A stretch of DNA of 19,736 nt from Ruminococcus sp. UBA3800 (GTDB lineage Bacteria; Bacillota; Clostridia; Oscillospirales; Ruminococcaceae), in assembly GCA_002368715.1 (NCBI GenBank), contig DFEO01000051.1:1-19736 (forward strand). The letters run 5' to 3'. Under the pieces are notes generated by a model, which was given only the letters and a program-made list of their open reading frames with translations, made no database searches and was not told the origin of the DNA. Both the position numbers and the translations under genes were made by a program. Within the stretch, counting starts at the first letter, position 1, and each line of letters begins with the position of its first letter. Positions 15,072-19,736 of the stretch are shown here, piece by piece.

Positions 15072-15206
15072 GGAGACAGGTTCGCCGATCATCTGTGCCG
15101 GCTGCCGCTGCACGGCAGTTTTCAGGTGCGCAAAAGATGGGTTTCACTCAGCCTGCGGATGGGGGGGGATACCACTTTTGCGCCGGATATCTGTAAACCT
15201 GTCTCC
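15072..15206. other. Non-coding block of nested inverted repeats
   Basis: A perfect 11-bp inverted pair GGAGACAGGTT (15072-15082) and AACCTGTCTCC (15196-15206) encloses a CTGCCG/CGGCAG hairpin (15102-15107/15113-15118, loop CTGCA) and a GCGCAAAAG/CTTTTGCGC stem (15128-15136/15175-15183) whose loop carries eight G (15161-15168). A degenerate direct repeat CGCCG-N3-ATCTGT (15083-15096 and 15181-15194) sits just inside the outer arms. The block lies upstream of both flanking promoters, so neither gene's transcript should include it. It may be a small RNA, a MITE-like element or a regulator site. It is the main content of the 373-nt gap between genes. Confidence 0.6.
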
Positions 15207-15242
15207 CTGAGCGCAGACGGGCAGAGCGTTTGTTTTTGGGGC

Positions 15243-15271
15243 TTTACTTTGGAGCGATAATGTGTTATACT
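15243..15271 (+). promoter_or_regulatory. Promoter of the transglutaminase-like / hisA unit
   Basis: TTTACT (15243-15248) and TATACT (15266-15271) are separated by 17 nt. Transcription would start near 15278, giving a leader of about 75 nt with a possible weak TGCCG/CGGCA hairpin. Confidence 0.65.
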
Positions 15272-15353
15272 GGATGAGCAGTGAATAATATGTCTGTGCG
15301 GATATATGCCGTCAAGAGGCACTCCCGGCAGGACTGTTTTTGGAGGTATTTTT

Positions 15354-16397
15354 GTGAAACGTTTTTTTCTGGCGGCTGCGGCGCTCATGCTTTTTTCGGG
15401 CTGCTCCGAGAATGCTGCAAGCAGCAGCTCATCACAGCCGGTCCGTTCAACGGCCGTAACGACCACGCAGACTTCGGCAGAGCCCGTATCATCTGTGCCC
15501 GACGAGCCCGAGCGCCCCGAGCTGGAGCCGCTTTATGATACCTCGCCCATTTCGCAGGCCTATCTGACGGGCGATGCTTCGGGGCTTGATGACAAGCAGA
15601 AGGCTGTCCTTGAAAAGGCTTCGCAGGTGCTCTCCGAGATCGTGACCGACGATATGACGGACTATGAAAAAGAGCTTGCTGTCCACGACTGGATGATAAG
15701 GAATGTGACCTATGATAAGAACACCCTGAATGCGCTCGCCGAGGAGAATGAGGACAATCAGACTCCCTACGGCACACTCTTCAACGGCGAGGCTATCTGC
15801 AGCGGCTATTCAACGACGTTCGGGATGTTTATGGATATGCTCGGCATCCCCAATCAGATAGTGCGCAAGCCTCCCGATGCCGAAAGCGAACACGCCTGGA
15901 ATATGGTGGAGCTTGACGGACACTGGTATTTTGTCGATGTTACCTGGGATGACCCGACCCCCGATGAGGAGGGACGGCCTGTCAAGCATGAGTATTTTAA
16001 TGTGGACGACGGCAAGATGCAGAAGGATCATGTGTGGGAATATGACAAGGTGCCTGCTGCCGACTGCTTTGATAAAAGCTTTTTTGCCGCAAGCTGCACC
16101 ACTATCGGAGGGGCCGGGGATGTCGGCGCTCTGCTGGACGGGATGATCGCTGCCGGGAATGCGGATGCGACCTTTGTTGTCGAAGGTGAGCAGCTGCTGC
16201 GAAACGACAATATGACGATCTTCCCGGCTGTGCATTTTGAAGAGGGAAGCATCGAGGAAGGGCTGAGAGCGGCTATATCCGAATGGAAGGAAGCAAACGA
16301 CGATTGTAATGTGAATGCGAAGATAGTCGTTATAAACGATGAGCCTATGGTGTTTATAAAGGCAACACCGAAAGCACAGAAAAAGAATAAAGACTGA
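15354..16397 (+). CDS. Transglutaminase-like domain lipoprotein
   Basis: This is a 347-residue surface lipoprotein starting at GTG, chosen because TTGGAGG (15341-15347) precedes it and it directly yields a signal peptide with lipobox FSGC (Cys17). An in-frame ATG at 15306 would place extra residues before the signal and is unlikely. A Ser/Thr/Pro-rich linker leads to a transglutaminase/protease-like domain (about 95-240). The triad is readable as Cys149 in ICSGYS, His180 in HAWNMV and Asp195 in VDVTWDDP. The last 100 residues or so form a small additional domain with no recognised function. Such proteins are usually cysteine proteases or amidases acting on cell-wall peptides or extracellular protein; the substrate is unknown. 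hisA starts 14 nt after the stop, so the two are probably co-transcribed. Confidence 0.85.
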   Translation: MKRFFLAAAALMLFSGCSENAASSSSSQPVRSTAVTTTQTSAEPVSSVPDEPERPELEPLYDTSPISQAYLTGDASGLDDKQKAVLEKASQVLSEIVTDDMTDYEKELAVHDWMIRNVTYDKNTLNALAEENEDNQTPYGTLFNGEAICSGYSTTFGMFMDMLGIPNQIVRKPPDAESEHAWNMVELDGHWYFVDVTWDDPTPDEEGRPVKHEYFNVDDGKMQKDHVWEYDKVPAADCFDKSFFAASCTTIGGAGDVGALLDGMIAAGNADATFVVEGEQLLRNDNMTIFPAVHFEEGSIEEGLRAAISEWKEANDDCNVNAKIVVINDEPMVFIKATPKAQKKNKD

Positions 16398-16411
16398 CGG
16401 GAGAGATTAAA

Positions 16412-17185
16412 ATGAGATTCAGACCCTGTGTCGATATACACAACGGGAGCGTCAAGCAGATAGTGGGCGGCTCTCTGAGAGATGAGAACGATCAGGCAAA
16501 GGATAATTTTGTATCGCAGCTCGGTGCTGATTTTTACGGCGAGCTTTACAAAAGCCGTGGGCTCAGGGGCGGACACATCATTATCCTGAACCCTGCCGGC
16601 AGCGAGTATTACGATGCCGATGTAAGGCAGGCAAGGCTTGCGCTTTCGGCTTATCCCGGAGGGTTTCAGCTGGGCGGCGGGATAAACGATGAGAACGCAG
16701 CGGATTTTCTTGAAGCCGGTGCGTCCCACGTTATCGTTACGAGCTTTGTGTTCCGTGACGGGGTGCTCGATGAAAAGCGCCTTGACAGGATGCAGAGAGC
16801 TGTGGGCAGGAACAGGCTGGTGCTCGACCTGTCCTGCCGCAAAAAGGACGGAAGATATTATATCGTCACCGACCGCTGGCAGAAGTTTACCGATGTGGAG
16901 GTCTGCGAGAAGACTATAAGGGAGCTTGAACAGAGCTGTGACGAGCTTCTTATCCACGGGGTGGACAGCGAGGGAAAACAAAACGGTATCGAAGCGGAGC
17001 TCGTTGAGCTTATGGGCAGACACTGCGGCATAGCTGCCACCTATGCAGGCGGGATAAGCTCTGCCGAACAGATAAACGAGATAGAACGCCTTGGCAGAGG
17101 ACGGATAGACTTTACTGTGGGAAGTGCGCTGGACATTTTCGGCGGCTCGCTCAGCTTTGACGAGATAAGCAGAAGATATGTGTGA
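16412..17185 (+). CDS. hisA: HisA, phosphoribosylformimino-AICAR-ribotide isomerase, eukaryotic (HIS6) type
   Basis: This is the cytoplasmic TIM-barrel enzyme that isomerises ProFAR to PRFAR in histidine synthesis. The 257 residues follow the eukaryotic/plant-type family: MRFRPCVDIHNG with catalytic Asp8, VKQIVGGSL, GGHIIILNP, FQLGGGI, ASHVIVTSFVF, LVLDLSCR with the second Asp (139), TDRWQKFT, ELLIHGVDSEGK and FTVGSALDIFGG. Ordinary bacterial HisA proteins differ at many of these blocks. GGGAGAG upstream of ATG is a good ribosome site. No other histidine gene is adjacent; the upstream neighbour is a transglutaminase-like lipoprotein. Eukaryotic-type HisA does occur in some anaerobic Firmicutes, so this may be the organism's normal or only HisA. 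No terminator hairpin is obvious between the stop and the next promoter. Confidence 0.9.
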   Translation: MRFRPCVDIHNGSVKQIVGGSLRDENDQAKDNFVSQLGADFYGELYKSRGLRGGHIIILNPAGSEYYDADVRQARLALSAYPGGFQLGGGINDENAADFLEAGASHVIVTSFVFRDGVLDEKRLDRMQRAVGRNRLVLDLSCRKKDGRYYIVTDRWQKFTDVEVCEKTIRELEQSCDELLIHGVDSEGKQNGIEAELVELMGRHCGIAATYAGGISSAEQINEIERLGRGRIDFTVGSALDIFGGSLSFDEISRRYV

Positions 17186-17212
17186 CAAAAAGGTAAAAAA
17201 AATAAAAACTGC

Positions 17213-17241
17213 TTGCAAAAGACAGAGAGTTGTGGTATAAT
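17213..17241 (+). promoter_or_regulatory. Promoter of the gls24-fakA operon
   Basis: TTGCAA (17213-17218) and a perfect TATAAT (17236-17241) are separated by 17 nt. The start codon is 40 nt downstream with AAAGGAG as ribosome site. Confidence 0.8.
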
Positions 17242-17280
17242 AATTTTGTATTATATGCGGATAAAGGAGTGCTTTAAACG

Positions 17281-17625
17281 ATGATCAAGTTTCGTAATCA
17301 TATCGGTACTATCGGTATTTCGACTTCATATCTCAGACAGCTGATCTCGGCGACTGCCCAGAGCTGCTTCGGCGTTTCTGGAATGAATGTGTATGGCGCT
17401 AAGCAGGGTGTATCCGCTATGCTGAACAAGAATGACAACACAGGCGTTATCATCCGTCAGGAGGACGAACAGATCGTGGTCGATCTTCACATCACCGTGA
17501 CCTACGGTCTGAATGTGGGCGCCGTTGTTGACAGCATTATCCATAAGGTCAATTATGTTCTCACCGACCAGGCAGGAGTAGACGTCAAGTCTGTTAATGT
17601 TTTTGTCGATGAGATGACTAACTGA
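17281..17625 (+). CDS. Asp23/Gls24 family envelope stress protein (YloU-like)
   Basis: This is a 114-residue cytoplasmic protein of the Asp23/Gls24 (DUF322) family. Typical features are the HIGTIGIS start strand, the VSGMNVYG-like segment, the alternating VVDLHITVTYGLNVGAVVDSI core and the NVFVDEM end. The length is standard for the YloU branch. In Firmicutes this small gene lies almost invariably next to fakA (yloV), as here with 21 nt between them. Its biochemical role is unsettled; relatives are linked to alkaline and envelope stress and attach to the membrane through partners. Transcription comes from the promoter at 17213. Confidence 0.9.
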   Translation: MIKFRNHIGTIGISTSYLRQLISATAQSCFGVSGMNVYGAKQGVSAMLNKNDNTGVIIRQEDEQIVVDLHITVTYGLNVGAVVDSIIHKVNYVLTDQAGVDVKSVNVFVDEMTN

Positions 17626-17646
17626 TATAGTAGGAGGAAGACTGAA

Positions 17647-19284
17647 GTGATAAAAGGAAGTGTGCTGCGTGACGCTATCATAAGCGCTGCGAACAGTATT
17701 TCAAACCAGAAAAAATCAGTCGATGAGCTTAATGTATTCCCTGTTCCCGACGGCGACACGGGAACAAATATGGCTATGACAATAAGAAACGCTCTGCCCG
17801 AGCTTCAGAATCTTGATGACAATGTCGATGCGGCAACTGTCGCAAAGGTAGCGGCATCGGGGCTTCTGAGAGGCGCAAGGGGAAATTCGGGCGTTATTCT
17901 TTCTCTGATATTCAGAGGCTTTTCAAAGGGCTTCAAGGGCTGTGAGGAGGTCACGGCCGAGAACCTTGCCGAGGCGCTTGACCTTGGCGTCAAGGGGGCT
18001 TACAAGTCCGTTATGAAGCCTACCGAGGGAACTATCCTCACTGTTGCAAGAGAGTCCGCCGAGAGAGCTGCCGAGGCGCTCAGGTCCACAAATGACCCTG
18101 TGGTCATTATGGACGAGGTGTGCGACCAGGCAGAGAAGACTCTGGAGCAGACACCGAAGCTTCTGCCGGCGCTTGCAAAGGCAGGCGTTGTTGACGCAGG
18201 CGGAAAGGGACTTCTTATCATCTTCTGCGCTATGAGAGATGTTTTCAAGGGCGGAGAAATCCTTGCTACACAGACAGAGGAGACCAAGAAGACTACTGTT
18301 ACCGTTGATGACTTTGCTTCCGTTGTGGGCAAGTATGATACGGAGATAACCTATACATACTGCACCGAGATGCTCGTTACAAAGAAAAAGGGTGCGGCTG
18401 ACGCTTCAAAGCTGAGAGCTTATCTTGAAATGATAGGCGACTGCGTGGTCGTTGTTGAGGACGATGAGATAATCAAGGTACACGTTCACACCAACAACCC
18501 CGGAAAGGCTATCGAGAAGGCTCTGGAGTTCGGTCATATCAATCTGCCTAAGATCGAGAATATGAAGCTCCAGCATAAGGCACAGCAGAAGGCTGTAAAG
18601 CAGGAAATGGTCTCTGTCAAGCCTGAGAAGCCCTACGGCTTTGTGGCTGTGGCAGCAGGCAACGGTATAGAGGCAATGTTTAAGGATATAGGCGCTGACT
18701 GTATAGTCAGGGGCGGACAGACGATGAACCCCTCTACCGAGGATATACTTCAGGCTATAATGCAGTGTCCTGCCGAAACGGTGTTTGTGCTTCCTAACAA
18801 TAAGAATATCATTATGGCTGCCGAGCAGGCTGTAAAGCTTGCGGACAGAAAGGTCTGCGTGCTCCAGTCGAGGACTATACCGCAGGGAATGTCGGCTATG
18901 CTGGCTTTTGACCCCGATGCGGATTTCAAGCAGAACCGCAGCGAGATGACGGCGGCTATCGAGAGAGTGTCTACGGGTCAGATAACCTTTGCCGCAAGAG
19001 ATTCGGATTATGAGGGACATTCCATCAAGAAGGGCGAGATACTCTGTCTTGAAAACGGAAAGCTCAGCTTTGTGGATAAGGACGTTGCAAAGGGCGCTTA
19101 TAAGCTGACAAAGAAGCTGGTCAAGGGCGACAGTTCGTTCATCACTATCCTTTACGGTGCCGATGTGACCGAGTCGGCTGCGGAGGCTCTGAAGGATCAG
19201 ATCTCTGCAAAATTCTCAAATCTTGATGTAAACCTTATAAACGGCGGCCAGCCTGTTTATTACTACATTATTTCGGTAGAATAA
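17647..19284 (+). CDS. fakA: Fatty acid kinase ATP-binding subunit FakA (YloV, DAK2 domain)
   Basis: FakA phosphorylates fatty acids carried by the FakB (DegV-type) proteins, giving acyl-phosphate for phospholipid synthesis. The 545 residues match the family. The N-terminal DAK2/DhaL kinase domain (about 1-200) has LNVFPVPDGDTGTNM with Asp35, Asp37 and Asn41 for metal-ATP binding, then SGLLRGARGNSGVILS and GTILTVARE. A middle domain and a C-terminal DegV-like domain (about 320-545) follow. The start is GTG at 17647, 7 nt after AGGAGGAAG; the next in-frame candidates would cut into the conserved N-terminus. No FakB gene is in the window, which is usual since FakB is often encoded elsewhere. 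A strong terminator follows directly. Confidence 0.95.
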   Translation: MIKGSVLRDAIISAANSISNQKKSVDELNVFPVPDGDTGTNMAMTIRNALPELQNLDDNVDAATVAKVAASGLLRGARGNSGVILSLIFRGFSKGFKGCEEVTAENLAEALDLGVKGAYKSVMKPTEGTILTVARESAERAAEALRSTNDPVVIMDEVCDQAEKTLEQTPKLLPALAKAGVVDAGGKGLLIIFCAMRDVFKGGEILATQTEETKKTTVTVDDFASVVGKYDTEITYTYCTEMLVTKKKGAADASKLRAYLEMIGDCVVVVEDDEIIKVHVHTNNPGKAIEKALEFGHINLPKIENMKLQHKAQQKAVKQEMVSVKPEKPYGFVAVAAGNGIEAMFKDIGADCIVRGGQTMNPSTEDILQAIMQCPAETVFVLPNNKNIIMAAEQAVKLADRKVCVLQSRTIPQGMSAMLAFDPDADFKQNRSEMTAAIERVSTGQITFAARDSDYEGHSIKKGEILCLENGKLSFVDKDVAKGAYKLTKKLVKGDSSFITILYGADVTESAAEALKDQISAKFSNLDVNLINGGQPVYYYIISVE

Positions 19285-19287
19285 TAA

Positions 19288-19319
19288 AAAGGCTTGCCTT
19301 CCGGGCAAGCCTTTAGTTT
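19288..19319 (+). terminator. Terminator of the gls24-fakA operon
   Basis: A perfect 11-bp stem, AAAGGCTTGCC (19288-19298) with GGCAAGCCTTT (19304-19314), has a TTCCG loop and is followed by AG and a T run. It begins 3 nt after the fakA stop. Confidence 0.9.
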
Positions 19320-19335
19320 TATCTTATGTTTCCGT

Positions 19336-19627
19336 CCCTCCGGGCAGGGGTGCTCGCCGCACGGCTTTGCCTCTGGCGGATTATCATCGCTTAGTTGTGT
19401 AACGGACATTTCAGCTCGTTCCCAATGTTCACGCAGTGTGCAACTGAAAAGCCCCAACAAAACTAACCCCCTCCCCTCCGGTGAGGGGTGCTCGCCGCAC
19501 GGCTTTGCCTCTGGCGGATGATTACAGCTTTGTTGTTGAACGTGCATTTGCTCTCTCTTTCAAGGTTCACGCAGTGTAGCTAATGAAAAGTATGGACAAA
19601 GCTAACCCCCTCCCCTCCGGGGAGGGA
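19336..19627. repeat. 138-bp intergenic tandem repeat, two units plus a partial third
   Basis: Blocks recur at a fixed 138-nt offset. CCCTCCGG is at 19336 and 19474. A 35-nt identical core starts at 19347 and 19485 and includes CTCGCCGCACGGCTTTGCC. GTTCACGCAGTGT is at 19427 and 19565. CTAACCCCCTCCCC recurs at 19463 and 19602 (one base longer offset). A third unit begins at 19613 but diverges after CCCTCCGGGGAGGG. The core can fold through GTGC/GCAC and CGCC/GGCG pairs. The block is non-coding; apparent short frames across it are translations of the repeat. It resembles dispersed intergenic repeats of Firmicutes, but I cannot check its copies elsewhere. Confidence 0.8.
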
Positions 19628-19673
19628 AGGGGGAGCTATTAGTTCACACAAAACCCCGATGGGTGGGGGCATT

Positions 19674-19690
19674 AGCCGTGCGGCGAGCAC
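19674..19690 (-). repeat. Inverted copy of the tandem-repeat core
   Basis: AGCCGTGCGGCGAGCAC is the exact reverse complement of the 17-nt core at 19350-19366 and 19488-19504. It can pair with either copy in a transcript, so a large stem spanning the repeat block is possible. Confidence 0.8.
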
Positions 19691-19695
19691 AAAAA

Positions 19696-19736
19696 ATTAA
19701 TACTCACTTCGTTATCGGCATGAAATGAGCATTAAT
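19696..19736. repeat. Inverted repeat at the window edge
   Basis: ATTAATACTCACTTC (19696-19710) and GAAATGAGCATTAAT (19722-19736) are inverted with 13 of 15 positions complementary and an 11-nt spacer. The right arm ends exactly at the window end, so the element may be longer. Confidence 0.6.

Noticed and set aside
15088..15500. Shared ATCATCTGTGCC 12-mer and AGCCCGT in the non-coding block and early in the transglutaminase-like gene
   Set aside because: A few repeated 12-mers are expected by chance in 20 kb; the match does not extend.
19263..19547. 94-residue minus-strand frame with repeated PPEAKPCGEHP
   Set aside because: It is the translation of the tandem repeat and the fakA terminator, overlaps the fakA end, and has no convincing ribosome site.

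Overview
The window looks like a chromosomal segment of a Gram-positive anaerobe of the Ruminococcus / Oscillospiraceae type. The evidence is circumstantial: strong GGAGG ribosome sites, TTGACA/TATAAT promoters with 17-18 nt spacing, lipoprotein signals, a cohesin-like secreted domain, an ECF vitamin transporter subunit, a Gls24-FakA pair and a eukaryotic-type HisA. No rRNA, tRNA, phage, transposase or CRISPR locus is visible, and species cannot be assigned from the sequence alone.

Layout. (1) 119-1550: a single-gene unit for an SGNH/GDSL-hydrolase lipoprotein, with its own promoter and terminator. (2) 1626-6686: a three-gene operon with two dynamin-like GTPases flanking an M48-family protein that has lost its zinc-binding histidines. 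It is preceded by a compact leader that can fold as a three-way junction and ends in a strong terminator. This is the most unusual part of the window. (3) 6692-9717: a coenzyme A cluster, with coaBC on the minus strand and, divergently, an ECF S component (probably PanT) and coaX (type III pantothenate kinase). The transporter mRNA begins with a structured leader of about 160 nt. (4) 9723-11535, minus strand: a secreted protein with four fibronectin III domains and a C-terminal CAP/SCP domain. (5) 11549-15050, minus strand: a soluble diguanylate cyclase with a LacI-like sensor, followed 33 nt later by a membrane-anchored cohesin-like protein whose cytoplasmic tail is a YDDQ repeat. (6) 15072-15206: a non-coding block rich in inverted repeats, lying between two divergent promoters. 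(7) 15243-17185: a transglutaminase-like lipoprotein followed by a eukaryotic-type HisA. (8) 17213-19314: a Gls24/YloU protein and the fatty acid kinase subunit FakA, with promoter and terminator. (9) 19336-19736: no gene, but a 138-bp tandem repeat, an inverted copy of its core, and an inverted repeat at the window edge.

How genes may work together: CoaX, the S component and CoaBC cover pantothenate uptake and the first steps from pantothenate to 4'-phosphopantetheine. The two dynamins and the M48 pseudoprotease are translationally close (37-nt gap, then an 8-nt overlap), so they probably form one membrane-remodelling or membrane-stress module. The diguanylate cyclase and the cohesin-like protein may link c-di-GMP to a surface protein. 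These functional links are inference.
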